From Fallopia convolvulus (taxonomy: Eukaryota; Streptophyta; Magnoliopsida; Caryophyllales; Polygonaceae): a stretch of 64,000 nucleotides of DNA. The DNA lies in contig OZ024728.1 in the NCBI GenBank assembly GCA_964016875.1, positions 9,598,272 through 9,662,271 on the forward strand, read 5' to 3'. The position numbers and the translations under genes are program-made. The notes beneath the pieces are model-generated. The model made no database searches. It saw only the letters and a program-made list of their open reading frames with translations, and had not been told where the DNA came from. This document shows positions 1-9,827 of this stretch, one piece after another (the stretch's first letter is position 1; each line of letters starts with the position of its first letter).

Positions 1-1254
1 TTCCTTTATTTAAATATTCAATAGGACTATTATGCTAGTCTTGTTTGTGACCTTGATTGTTTACGATCTCTTTTCGATATCGGTTTGGATGAAATAGTGA
101 GGGGTGCGGGCCTAACCCGACACCTCTATATAACCAATCAAAAAAAGTCGTATTGCCACCTTGCCTAAATTACGACTTGTCGATCATGATCCATGTCCGC
201 TCCTACGCCTCGGAGGGATGTATGCACCCTAGCTAGGTGCCGGAACTTCGTTCCTGTCAGTGGTTCGGGCTAGTACATGGCCCCCCACACTCTTAAAATA
301 CGTCACCCTAAGTGAAAGTTTTCATCACTATACAAGATAAGTGCCCAATGCACATTTAAAAGACACCAAAACCGGGCCGATCTCAAATGATCGACCCGAC
401 TCTCGGTTCGCAAGGGCGCGAGAGGTTTTCAAAAATTTGTATGAATTAATAATGTTCCCAACATACTTCCTACTCTAAAAAGTAGTCTACAATCTCGTAG
501 TTCTTCTCTGGATTAACGAGCTATCTCCTCTCGAGATATGCACATTTCTCCGTCGCGATAAGCCCCACATAAAGACCTATACCTTAAAAACACATCCCGA
601 TAATATCTCTCTCGAATGTTATAAATTATCATAATACCCTTGAGAATTTCCATTCTCACTTGCTTAGTCTCCTTAGACTAATTCCCCTACTTCCGCATTT
701 TTGCCTGGTATTTCTCACCCTTCGCGACAAATGCCAGACTGTAGGAAGGTGCACCGAAGTGTTGAAGACAAAGTCCAGAAGGTTCGAGAAGTGTTAGGTG
801 AGAATCAAAGGTCAAGGCAAGACGACGTTGAAGGAAGGAAGGAATTCTCATAAGAGCGAGGCATTCCGAAGATAGTGCACCAGCTCTTCCCTTTTTAAAA
901 CCAAGCAAATCATCATCACATGAGTTGTCTTGGGAAAACATACTTGTATTTTTAATTACGTCTTTTAAACCCTTTCTAAATGGGCTTTACTTTCCGCTGC
1001 TACATTTGTAAAACGACTCTCAATGTAATGAACGAAAGTTCTTATCAATAAATAAAATTCCGCTTTTAGTCAATTTCATCTTCAATTAAAGAACCAAGTC
1101 TCATTCGTGAGCATATGTTTACTTATGTAACGTTTATGTAAATTTCCGCATTTCTATAAGTTTTAATATCATTATAAAGCCTAGGGTGACTTTGGACGGT
1201 AAAATCCGAGGTCACTGGCGGTAATACCCAATGTTGCAAAATAGGGGTGTTACA
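1..1254. mobile_element. LTR-like retrotransposon fragment, right end defined
   Basis: The block ends at 1254 with GGGGTGTTACA, which read on the other strand is TGTAACACCCC. The solo LTR of this unit has the same 11-bp terminus (9685-9695), and this motif is common at the ends of plant Ty3/gypsy LTRs. GC-richer motifs follow leftwards, which fits a long LTR. The left end was not found: no copy of the 5 bp after the terminus (CTTTA) followed by TG was seen upstream. No primer-binding site or polypurine tract adjoins 1254, so it looks like a solo or truncated LTR. The small ORF at 687-941 on the minus strand (84 aa) has no recognisable domain. The block continues leftwards into the previous unit, as in 13611-15121. 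Family (Tekay/Del-like) and orientation are inference. Confidence 0.5.
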
Positions 1255-1683
1255 CTTTATTCAAGGCAAAAACTCCCTAAAACCATAGCCTAAACATGGC
1301 AAAACAAACAAGAGTTTTCATGATCAAATTCAAGTCTCCCTAATTAAGGGAAAAACGTCCCTTTTAAAAGAAAAGAGCTCCCAACAAAAGGCTCTTCAAT
1401 AACCAGCAATAAACACATAATTGATGGTAAAAGACCCTTGGAAAACCGGCATTAAATGCATCTTGATATTGGCACACAAGGACACCCATCACGGCGCAAC
1501 GCCAGGTGCCCGGCATGGCCACGACGCGCCCGGTGACTAGCAACGTGCACTCCATGTTGTCTTCTTGTTTGATCGGCGCTCCCTGGACCAAGAGACCATG
1601 TTGAAGCTCTTCTTGCAAAACACGAGCTCGAGCCCTAGTGATCCGCCCTAAATAAGGCCAAGTATCGTCGGTGCGCCTCGGTG

Positions 1684-1819
1684 GCTCGGTACCGAGGTTG
1701 GGCAGCTCGGTACCTAGGCTAAAGAGTCGCAAGGCAACTCAGTACCGGGGCTGGATGGCTCGGTACCCTGGACGTATGGTCGGTACCGTGAGTGGATGGC
1801 TCGGTAACGAAGGCGTCTG
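1684..1819. repeat. Degenerate 21-bp minisatellite (GCTCGGTACC core)
   Basis: The core GCTCGGTACC or a near match starts at 1684, 1705, 1737, 1758, 1778 and 1799. Spacings are 21, 32, 21, 20 and 21 bp. The units are diverged, so this is an old short tandem repeat embedded in the much younger 13.9-kb array. It is GC-rich compared with its surroundings. Confidence 0.75.
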
Positions 1820-2046
1820 GGCCATGATGTGGCTCGTGAGGCATGGTCACATCAATAGGGCTAAAGTACAGGGGCCAAGTGACCATTTGCAACAAGTACA
1901 GGGGACCGTTTATATATTTAGCCTTTATTTGTTTATTTATTTTGTGAAAGTATTTTGTCCAAATTACAAAGTACTCCGTAATATTTTAGGATGCTCACAC
2001 TATTTTCCAATCAAATTAATGGGCAGTCACTCTTTACGATAGTAAA

Positions 2047-2177
2047 AATTTCATGCTATCAAAAGTTATAATATTTAAAAAATAAGGGATTTTAATCCAA
2101 TTTAAGGTGATTGCGTAATAATTAAAACCTTACGCCACTACGTATTGTGACATTACGCTATACAATAGCATGAAATT
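2047..2177. repeat. 131-bp element with perfect 13-bp terminal inverted repeats
   Basis: AATTTCATGCTAT at 2047-2059 is the exact reverse complement of ATAGCATGAAATT at 2165-2177. The 105 bp between are AT-rich and non-coding. The size and structure suggest a MITE remnant, but no target site duplication is visible next to the arms, so the class cannot be assigned. Confidence 0.45.
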
Positions 2178-3184
2178 GCAATTCGAAGCATCAGAAAATG
2201 GATCGGCCCATGGAGGAAGTCAGGCCTGCCCGTGGCGTGATCTCACGACATCAAAGGGAGTAAGATTTGGACTTGGCGTGAGGGGCCATTGGGGCGAGTC
2301 AATTGAGCTGACCCATGAGAAAGATCGTGCCATGTGATGGCTTGACATAACGTCATGCGGTGGCATTAAAATATGCATTATAATCCACGACATCATCTTC
2401 CTCCCTTGTTCCTGTTACGAAACCCTAGTTGTTGCTTCGATTCCGATTTTCCAATCATCAATTACGGCTCTGATTACAAGTGAAATTCCACAAAATTCCT
2501 AGAGGGGGGAGAAAGAGAGGGGACAAAATAGGAGGGTGGGTGCTACTAGAGGCATGATTTCGCAAAGTGCAGGTGGCGAGATGTCCGAACTCGAGGCGGC
2601 ACAATTTCATAAGGGGAGGGCAATACATGGCTTCGTTCCAAGCGAGTAGCCGGAAGTCAGGATCAGGCCACCCAATCTCACCAGTCTTATCACTCTCTCG
2701 TGGTATCTCTCGTAGTTCTCCTTATCCTCGTCCACGAACGCAAAGTCGTAACTTCGCCTTCATTCCCTTTCTCTATAACAACAAATTTGCATTATGTTAT
2801 CTATATAACTAACTAAACTATCTAGTTAATTAATTAGTTAATGACTAGCATAAGTACTCGTACCCTGTACTGGTTTGGTTAAATATAAATAATTTATTAC
2901 TTATTTGAATATAAACAAAATTATTGAAACTCAATGTTTTATTTTCTCCTTTATTAAAAGGAAATGAATTAGTTTAACAATTTTTTAATTTGTATATATA
3001 TGTTTAAATTAAAAATACATATACATAAATGATCAAAAAAGTTTAATTATAGTATATATAATTTTTTTGTCATGTGATTTGAATATATAATTAATTTAGA
3101 AAATGTGTAATTAATCAATGAGGGATGAGATAAGAATGAACTGAAGATAATAATAAATAATTAGTTAAGAATAATCAATTGATC

Positions 3185-3302
3185 GATTCCACACCAACTG
3201 GTCCACGGACAAATGAAATATTACTGCAATTCAATTGAATATTACCACAATTCAATTCAATTCGAAATCTTCATTTGTCTGTGGACCAGTTGGTGTGGAA
3301 TC
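3185..3302. repeat. Long hairpin: 33-bp arms, one mismatch, 52-bp loop
   Basis: The left arm is 3185-3217, beginning GATTCCACACCAACTGG. The right arm is 3270-3302, ending CCAGTTGGTGTGGAATC. They pair over 33 bp with a single mismatch (the G of CCACGG on the left against CCACAG read from the right). The symmetry continues outward through CAATTGAT after a 4-bp GATC insertion on the left. The loop and the right flank also share a direct repeat around TCAATTGAATATTACCAC (3234-3250 region and 3301-3318). It could be a fold-back transposon remnant or a source of hairpin RNA. Confidence 0.7.
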
Positions 3303-3409
3303 AATTGAATATTACCACAATTATATTCAATTCAATTTCAAATCTTGTATCCACGAAAAAATGCATTATATAACTATGAAATGAATTTGGTTTATGTTTT
3401 TTTTTATAC

Positions 3410-3428
3410 AATGAGCTACAAGCTCATT
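3410..3428 (-). other. LINE 3'-terminal hairpin next to the poly(A) tail
   Basis: AATGAGCT at 3410-3417 and AGCTCATT at 3421-3428 form a perfect 8-bp stem with a 3-nt loop, 4 bp from the poly(A) run. A short hairpin at the RNA 3' end is a known feature of many LINEs, where the reverse transcriptase can recognise it to start target-primed reverse transcription. The recognition role here is inference. Confidence 0.6.
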
Positions 3429-3440
3429 ACAAGGCAAACA

Positions 3441-4328
3441 TTAGGCCGCCTTTAAGAAACAAGGCCAGCCTAAATCATCACAGTGGATGATCTTTAAGAA
3501 ATGCAACAGGAGAAGAAAAGAAAAATACGAGTCCCTAGAATTACAAATACTAGAATCTAAAACATTCGAAAAAGAAGGAGAAGAAACAATAGCATGACGA
3601 AACCGCGGAATATTGACATGCCTTCTGGCTAAGAAATCAGCCGCAGAATTACATTCCCTGAAACAATGGAAAAACACCACATCATCGAACCCCCTAACCA
3701 AGTTCCTAATCTCTTTAACTAATATATTAATTTCCCATGGAATTTTCCAAATGTTTTTCAAAGAATTAATAAGCACTAAATTATCTCCCTCTACTATTAA
3801 TTGTTTAATATTTAATCGATAAGCCTCTTTCATACCTTGTAACAACGCTAAGGAGTCTGCCTGAAGAATTGTCATAGGATTGACTTTCTGACGATCAATG
3901 CTAATAATAGTACTAATGTGATTTCTTATTATATGACTTGTAAATGTATTAGAGTTGTTTTGTTTAGAAGCATCAAAATTTAATTTATACCAATCAATAG
4001 GTGGTTTTATCCAGGCAACACTATTCTTCCTTTTCCGCAGACCACCAACCGGCCGATCAAGTTTTTTGACTTGAGAAGCAACCCAAAAAGAATGTTCCCT
4101 AACAACTAATTCACTAGGACTTAAGTTAGAACTCCGATTGCCATGGTTAAAAATAATATCATTCCTATGATTCCAAATAAACCACCACAAGAAGCAAAGA
4201 ACGTCACTCTTAGCATTTGCATTTAACGTGGAAATCAAATTATCATTAAAACCACCCAAAGAAACAATGTAAAAGGAAACATTTAATTTTAATTCTAACG
4301 TTGAGATCATTTTCTGAGTAAAGGGACA
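3441..4328 (-). pseudogene. LINE ORF2 remnant: RNase H-like (RVT_3) C-terminal domain
   Basis: This is the C-terminal part of ORF2 after the nonsense codon at 4329-4331. Reading continues in frame through CPFTQK into a 289-aa open stretch beginning at 4310. The RNase H-like domain occupies about residues 105-230. Asp113 lies in NFDAS, Asp176 in VEGDN and Asp225 in NSAADFLAR, matching acidic positions of the RVT_3 family. The second motif reads QADSLALL (Asp152), where the family usually has Ala-Glu, a conservative but notable change. The frame ends with TAA at 3441-3443. In a living element this domain would help remove RNA from the RNA-DNA hybrid. Confidence 0.8.
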
Positions 4329-5133
4329 CTAGAAGAAGAAGTGATTTATAGTTTCATCATTTGAATCACATAGAGAACAGGTATGAGGAACCGAGTTATA
4401 AAATCTATTAATTCTTTCAGTTGTCGGTAGACAATCCGTACATGCTTTCCAAATAAAATTTTGAATTTTCGGAGGAAGTTTAGATTTCCAAATCCAAGAA
4501 AAAACTGAATACGGTAAATGTCGTTTAGAATTGATTAGCTCTGAAGCTGATTTAACAGAGAAGACACCATCCGACGCAGGCGTCCAAATTAAAGTATCCT
4601 CAATATTAGCAGTCGGTATTAGTAAGCAAGTGATTTTTTGAACAACCCAAGGTGGCAATAATAATTGTAAAGCACCAACGTCCCAAGTTTTATCAATATT
4701 TATAAACTTTTGAACTTTGAGATTTAAATCTCCATTATCAAAAAACTCCAACAGATTTAAATTATCAATCCACACATCAGACCAAAAATTAATCTTGCAT
4801 CCATTTCCTACTAACCATTTTAAACCTTTGGAAAAGGGTTCCCTTATACTCAACAAGCGACCAAACTGCCAAGAAGAGGTTTTTTGTTTAAAATTTAAAA
4901 TATGTTGGGAGTGAAGATATTTTTCATCTATTATTTTGACCCAAATATTAAGGGGTTCATTCAGAAGTTTCCACAATAATTTCATCTGAAGTGCTACATT
5001 ATTATTATAGGTTGTTCTTAACCCAATACCACCATTTTCTTTAGGGGGACAAATCTTATCCCAGCTAATAAGAGGATGATGATTCGGAGTAAACTTATTC
5101 CAAAAAAAAGATTTATTAACTTTATCTATTTCA
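4329..5133 (-). pseudogene. LINE ORF2 remnant: post-RT region and zf-RVT domain
   Basis: The frame resumes after the frameshift. Residues such as KSFFWN, PPKENGGIGLR and WDKICPP before the first Met at 4985 are typical of the region after the RT in plant L1 elements. The open stretch from 4985 encodes 218 aa, including FWSDVWID and a zf-RVT segment with PPKIQNFIWKA and a CSLC...ETINHFFF zinc-binding pattern. It is stopped by an in-frame TAG at 4329-4331, just before the final Cys-Pro-Phe of the zinc motif, so the lesion interrupts the conserved motif itself. Confidence 0.8.
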
Positions 5134-5676
5134 TCACAAATACCTCTCGAAAGTAAAAAAACTTTGCAATAAATAACTAACCTGACCCATTAGATTTGAC
5201 TGGATCAACACTGTCCTGCCTACTTGAGAAATAGAATTAGCCTTCCATTGGGATAACTGGTGTTTAAGTTTAGTAATTAGATCGTTAAACATCATATTTT
5301 GGACCCTTCCTTTCAAAATCGGAATGCCTAGATATTTCTCCATAGAGGTGGTTATTTGAACGTTAAGGATACTAGCAAGAAACAAAGTTGTAGGGAGCGA
5401 GATATTTAATGAAGTCTGAAAGGAACTCTTATTATAGTTAATTGAAAGACCAGAAAGGGTACTAAATTTATGTAGAAAAGCCTTAATAAAATGCATATTG
5501 TGTTGGGTTGCATTTGCAAAAATAATAGTGTCATCTGCAAAACTTAGGAATGGAATACAAGTTCCATTTCTAACTAAACGAATACCAACTCTTGAAGAAG
5601 TCTGTGATGATTCATATTGCAAGGATCTTGCAAAATATTCCATAGCTAGAATGAAGATAAAAGGAGACATTGGGTC
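5134..5676 (-). pseudogene. LINE ORF2 remnant: reverse transcriptase palm with FADD box
   Basis: This is the continuation of the RT after the TGA at 5677-5679. It starts Asp-Pro-Met-Ser-Pro, so the nonsense codon falls exactly on the glycine of the conserved RQGDP motif (GGA to TGA is one base). The catalytic box reads FADD at residues 44-47 of the Met-initiated 178-aa stretch. Reading ends at 5134-5136 because of a frameshift around 5137-5161, where a run of seven A (5155-5161, T on the coding strand) is the likely site; the other frame continues the LINE. Copy 1 has A at 5109 just downstream, where other copies have G. Confidence 0.82.
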
Positions 5677-7469
5677 TCACTGCCTAATACCACATTCTGG
5701 GATAAATTCCGGCCCATGCTCATTATTAATGAGAACCGACGAGGATGAAGTAGTGATACAAGTCATAATAAGATGAACCCACTGATTACAGAAACCAAAT
5801 TTTAATAGTATTTTCCGTATAAAAGTCCAATCTATCTTGTCATAAGCCTTCTCCATATCAATTTTAAGAGCCATCCAACCTTTAATTCCTTGTTTTTTCT
5901 TATGGAAGGAATGAAAGATTTCATGAACTATTAAGATATTGTCCTGAATTAGTCTTCCTTGGACAAAAGCTCCTTGCAGAGGATGTATTAAGGACGGTAA
6001 AATATTAGCCATTCTAGAAGCAATAATTTTAGTTATCAATTTATAATTTGTATTACAAAGACTTATAGGTCGATAGTGACCAATCACTAATGGATTATTA
6101 TTTTTAGGTATTAGGGTTATAAAAGATTTATTAATAGACTGTAGCATATGTCCAGAATGAAAAAATGCATTAACCGTATGCCAGTAATGTTGGAAAAACT
6201 CAGCGGTGAACCCATCAGGGCCCGGAGTTTTATCAGAAGCTAAATTAAACATAGCATTTTTAATTTCTATAGGAGAAGGAGATTTACAAAGGGAATTATT
6301 ATCTTCCATAGTTACTAGACTAGGAATAATATCCAGATCATTATTATTAATTATACATAATGGATTTCTTTTAAATCTCATGCTCATTTCCTGGGATATA
6401 TTATTTGAAATAGAAACGTGATAAAAAATAACCGAACCTTGTGAAGTTGTAAACTGAGTTACTCTTTGTTTGAAAGACCTAATTTTAGAAATGGATTGAA
6501 AATACTTTGTATTTTTATCCAGATTTTGCAAATGTTTTACTTTGGCTTGTTGCTTCCAAAACGTATTTTGAAACTGAAGAAGTGCATTATATTTATTTAA
6601 ATGACGCTGAAGTTTAGTAATTATACCATAATTATTTGGACTACGCAGTAATTCATCTTGAAGTAGTTGAAGTTGATTCAAAGCTATTTTTAATTGTTCA
6701 TAATTATTATTAATATGGTGTTTAGCCCAAACTTTTATATATTTTTTTAATAAATTCATTTTCATCGAAACTTTAAACATAAACGAACCATCTAACCTAT
6801 ATTTCCAAACTTTATTTACCAATTTTCCAAGCTCTGGTTTTAAAAGCCATGCATTTTCAAACCGAAAGGGAATTTTTTTAAAGGAATGAACATTATTTAA
6901 TTTAAAGGATATAATGCAATGATCCGAGGTTGTAAAGGGATGATGGTGTACTACTAAAGCAGGAAAATACGAGATTAGATCCTGGTGAATTAAGACTCTG
7001 TCTAATTTTTCAAACGTATTGATTGATGAGGTAGAACTTTTCCGCCAAGTAAAGGGAAAACCCGAGGTTGGTACATTTAATAAGTTCAATTGTGACATAA
7101 TATTATTTAGTCTTACATATCTAGAATTTAAAGGGGGAGAGCCACCCTGTTTATCATGAGCAAAGTTTATTTCATTTAAGTCACCAATTATTAGAAACGG
7201 TAAATTAGAAGATATTAGAATTTGACATAATTGATTCCAATAAGCACTCTTTTCATCTTCTCTAAATGGAGCATAAACAAAAGTTAAAAGCATTACTATT
7301 TCTTTAAAAGTGTATTTTAAAATAATTAAATTGGTAGAATTATAATAGAGATCACAATTTTGGGTAAAGGAATTTTGCATTAAAAGAACCCATATTCCAC
7401 CCTTAGAACCAATACTAGGACTAAAGACAATTTTTTGAAACCCGCATTTTTGCCATGAATTGATAAACG
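5677..7469 (-). pseudogene. LINE ORF2 remnant: endonuclease C-terminus and RT N-half
   Basis: The frame is open from the LTR insertion at 7469 to TGA at 5677-5679; the Met at 7380 gives 567 aa. In that numbering the endonuclease motifs are VYAPF (35-39), GDLN (66-69), FTWRK (110-114), LDRVL (126-130) and SDH (152-154). RT motifs are TPGPDG (385-390), LIPK (423-426), YRPISL (436-441), QGAFVQGR (469-476) and KIDMEKAYD (506-513, with the first catalytic Asp). The 28 codons before the Met are in frame with the EN start at 9701-9827 if the LTR and one target duplication are disregarded. So the Met at 7380 is not the true start. Confidence 0.88.
7465..7469. repeat. Left target site duplication (AAACG)
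   Basis: AAACG directly before the TG of the solo LTR; identical to 9696-9700 after its CA end. Confidence 0.88.
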
Positions 7470-9695
7470 TGTGATACTCGGGTTCTCAAAAATTCGATAA
7501 TTGATTTCCGTCCCAATTTCTTTAATGAGTTTACTTTAATTCTAGTTTACTTTAATTCTACCCTTTTTATTTTATTGTTTGGCCTAGACCTAACAAGATC
7601 TCCCTTCTTTCTTGAGTAGTTGGGCCGAAAGCCCATGTGGCTAGCAAATAGCAAGCCCGATTTTAAGCCTTCTATTTTTCGCCCTCTTATTACTCTCTCA
7701 GCCTCGAATCCCTCTAGCCTTAATTCCTTGTGCCGCCTCTCCTCACCTTCTACCTTCTTAGAGAGATTGCACGAGACCGACCGCGTCTCGGGGAACGAGA
7801 GCCGTCCACCGTTTAAGCCAAAGCGCCGGTCGTGGATCCGCTCGGGTTTGTAGATCAGATCCACCGGATCTCACGTGGTCTCCGCGTTTTCTTTCCACCA
7901 TCTTCGCCTCTGTCCTCCATCGAACTTAGGTCGAGGAAATCCTCGGGTCTGTGCGCAAGCTCGCCTAATATTTTCCCCTAAACTCATTCCAAGACACCGA
8001 TTCAAGGTTCGAAATTAAGACTGAATTTTTCTTGTTGTGCAATTTCTCGTTTGTTTAAATGAAGTTATTGGGTAGTTTTAGTCTGGATTTTAGTTCCGCA
8101 CTCTTGTATACCTTGTCTGGCTTACGGGGTGATCTTAATTTCGGGTTCTTTTATGCTGGAGTGGAGTTTTATTTGTTCTCAACCAGAATGTATATATATT
8201 TATATTACTGTTTTAAAATTAGCTTGTATACAGGAAGTTGTTATAAGCATAGTGGTTGTTTGGTCAAGTAATGTTATAGACGTCTTGTATCTGAACTAGC
8301 TAGTAAATTGCAATGTTAATCATAGTGGCAATAGATGGAAATTCTAATTTGGAAGTGTTAAGAAAAACCGATCAGAGAGGTAATTAATTAATCTATGGGG
8401 TTTGTGTATTTCTAAATTAAAGGTATTCTAGTTACATAGCATATAGCGTGATTAGTATATGTGCTATTAAGTGGAGCTAGTTTAGTAGTTCCGTAGAGTT
8501 TTTAATTAAACAATTATTTATGAAGTCAACTTGTATTGATTACTGAATTTTAAATACCACCTATTAAACTGTTTAGGGAATATTGTCCGTTCAGGTTCTT
8601 AGCCTTTCGTATTTCTCAGACATCCTTCACTTAAGGTAAGTCGTTTTTTCGACTTGCTCGGTTCTTTTCTACCCTGTTAGATTACGTGCCGTTATTGTAG
8701 GGCGGGTTTTGAAAACTAGTCCCGAATAGTTTTTTTTTTATTTATTGTTTTGAACTTCTTGAATGGTTGTGTGCGTAAAGTGGTTTTGAAAGTATTTTTA
8801 TCGGAAGGTATTTTTGGAAACGTTTTCTCTGTGCTGGTACCGTTTCCGACACGGCCCATCGTAGCTGGCGTTGAGTAAGAGTTGGCTACGTTGACCCGTG
8901 TGGCAGGGAAACCGTGCCCCTTCAAAACGAAAAATATTATTTGTGTGTTTTGGCAAGTGCTCCAGTAGAGGCTTAGCCGGGGTTAGAAGGGAGATTGTGA
9001 AGTGGAGTGAGAGGGTCTGCCTCTGCACTCGGCGCGGTGATGAGCGCCTTGGAAGTCGGATTGTGAAAAAGGAGGAATTGCATTGTTATGAGGTTGTGAT
9101 TGTAAATGTGTATGTGGCTATGTGTGACTAATGATAACTGACTTAGGTATTGACTTTTAGAGTTATGATTGCGATTGTGGATTTGTATGTTTACTTTAAG
9201 AATGTTTTCAAAACGTTCTGCAATTTCCGTATTCTCTCTAACTTGGTAGATTAGAAGCTGACCCTTCGGGGAATATTTTTCAGTTTCAGGTATGAACCAG
9301 GGAGCTGTGCAGGAACCGAGGCCAGATGGCGGGCCGGAGCGGTAAAGAGCGCGTGTCATAGCGGGATGGGTTTTTACGTTATTTTATTTATGACTTTCTA
9401 GGATATTGTTTTATTATTACGCTAGAGTTGGTATTATGACTTGTCTTTTGTTCTATCGGATGATTTTATTGTTGGTGGTGATTCATCAGATTCGGGATAT
9501 TTATATTTAGGTTTTCGGGAATTCATGCATAACTACGTTTTCTATATTTTTATTAAAAGAAAGGTTGGATGTTTTATTAAGTTTTCTCGTCGTGCCCGCG
9601 TTGCAAGATCCTAAAGTGTGGTTGTCAACCTATTTAAATAGTACCTAGTAAGGTCTATTTCTAAGTAGCGTCCCGTCGGAAGTCGGGGTGTTACA
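7470..9695. mobile_element. Solo LTR (2,226 bp) inserted in the LINE endonuclease region
   Basis: The insertion begins TGTGATACTCGGG and ends GGGGTGTTACA, so it has TG...CA ends with imperfect terminal inversion. It is flanked by identical 5-bp AAACG (7465-7469 and 9696-9700), the target duplication size of LTR retrotransposon integrase. The LINE reading frame resumes exactly across it. No internal region, primer-binding site or gag-pol sequence is present, so it is a solo LTR left by recombination between two LTRs. The length and termini suggest a Ty3/gypsy element with long LTRs (Tekay/Del type), which is inference. Small ORFs inside (for example 7547-7864 minus, 8059-8271 plus, 8973-9359 minus) have no recognisable domain. 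Confidence 0.88.
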
Positions 9696-9700
9696 AAACG
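9696..9700. repeat. Right target site duplication (AAACG)
   Basis: AAACG directly after the CA end of the solo LTR; partner of 7465-7469. Confidence 0.88.
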
Positions 9701-9827
9701 GTTCTGTTTCTGATTTTGTTTCTGCTAAGCAAAGAATATGTAACTTGTTTCTTTTTCTAATAAATCCAACTTCTTCCCAAAAGTTGGATCTACGAACACC
9801 CCTAGTATTCCAATAGGCAATACTCAT
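9701..9827 (-). pseudogene. LINE ORF2 start: endonuclease N-terminus
   Basis: ATG at 9825-9827 opens MSIAYWNTRGVRR, the usual start of plant L1 endonucleases (Asn of WNxRG is catalytic), followed by LHILCLAETK with the catalytic Glu. The frame then runs into the solo LTR. An upstream in-frame Met at 9902 exists, but the conserved motif favours 9827. The ATG overlaps the stop of the 227-aa upstream ORF as ATGA. Confidence 0.85.

Larger units (their letters stand above)
1255..3396. other. Spacer between LTR end and LINE tail; no gene recognised
   Basis: This stretch contains a 21-bp minisatellite, a 131-bp inverted-repeat element and a long hairpin, listed separately. Two overlapping ORFs (1364-1732 minus, 1671-2042 plus) run across the minisatellite and have no domain. 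Around 2400-2470 the plus strand resembles a plant 5' leader, with AAACCCTAG at 2420-2428 after a C/T-rich run, but the following frame (about 2567-2812) starts without ATG and shows nothing recognisable. From about 2815 to 3180 it is AT-rich and featureless. Confidence 0.5.
3397..9827 (-). mobile_element. L1-type plant LINE, dead, with solo LTR inserted
   Basis: The element runs right to left. Its 3' end is a 9-bp poly(A) (T run at 3397-3405) just beyond a hairpin, and the ORF2 stop is 38 nt inside the hairpin. ORF2 order is apurinic endonuclease, reverse transcriptase, zf-RVT and RNase H-like (RVT_3), typical of plant L1 elements. A 2,226-bp LTR splits the endonuclease region. No ORF1 with a CCHC zinc knuckle was found upstream, so the element is probably 5'-truncated, or ORF1 was lost. 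The true 5' end may extend through the T-rich DNA to about 12262. No target site duplication matching the sequence left of 3397 was located. Confidence 0.88.

Noticed and set aside
687..941. 84-aa minus-strand ORF in the LTR-like block
   Set aside because: No recognisable domain; lies within LTR-type non-coding sequence.
1364..2042. Overlapping 122-aa and 123-aa ORFs on opposite strands
   Set aside because: They run across the GC-rich minisatellite and show no domain; probably chance frames.
2400..2812. Possible plant gene 5' leader and short plus-strand ORF
   Set aside because: AAACCCTAG and a C/T-rich run are suggestive, but the frame begins at GTG and encodes nothing recognisable before AT-rich DNA.
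7547..9359. Several 69-128 aa ORFs inside the solo LTR
   Set aside because: LTRs do not normally encode proteins; no domain seen.
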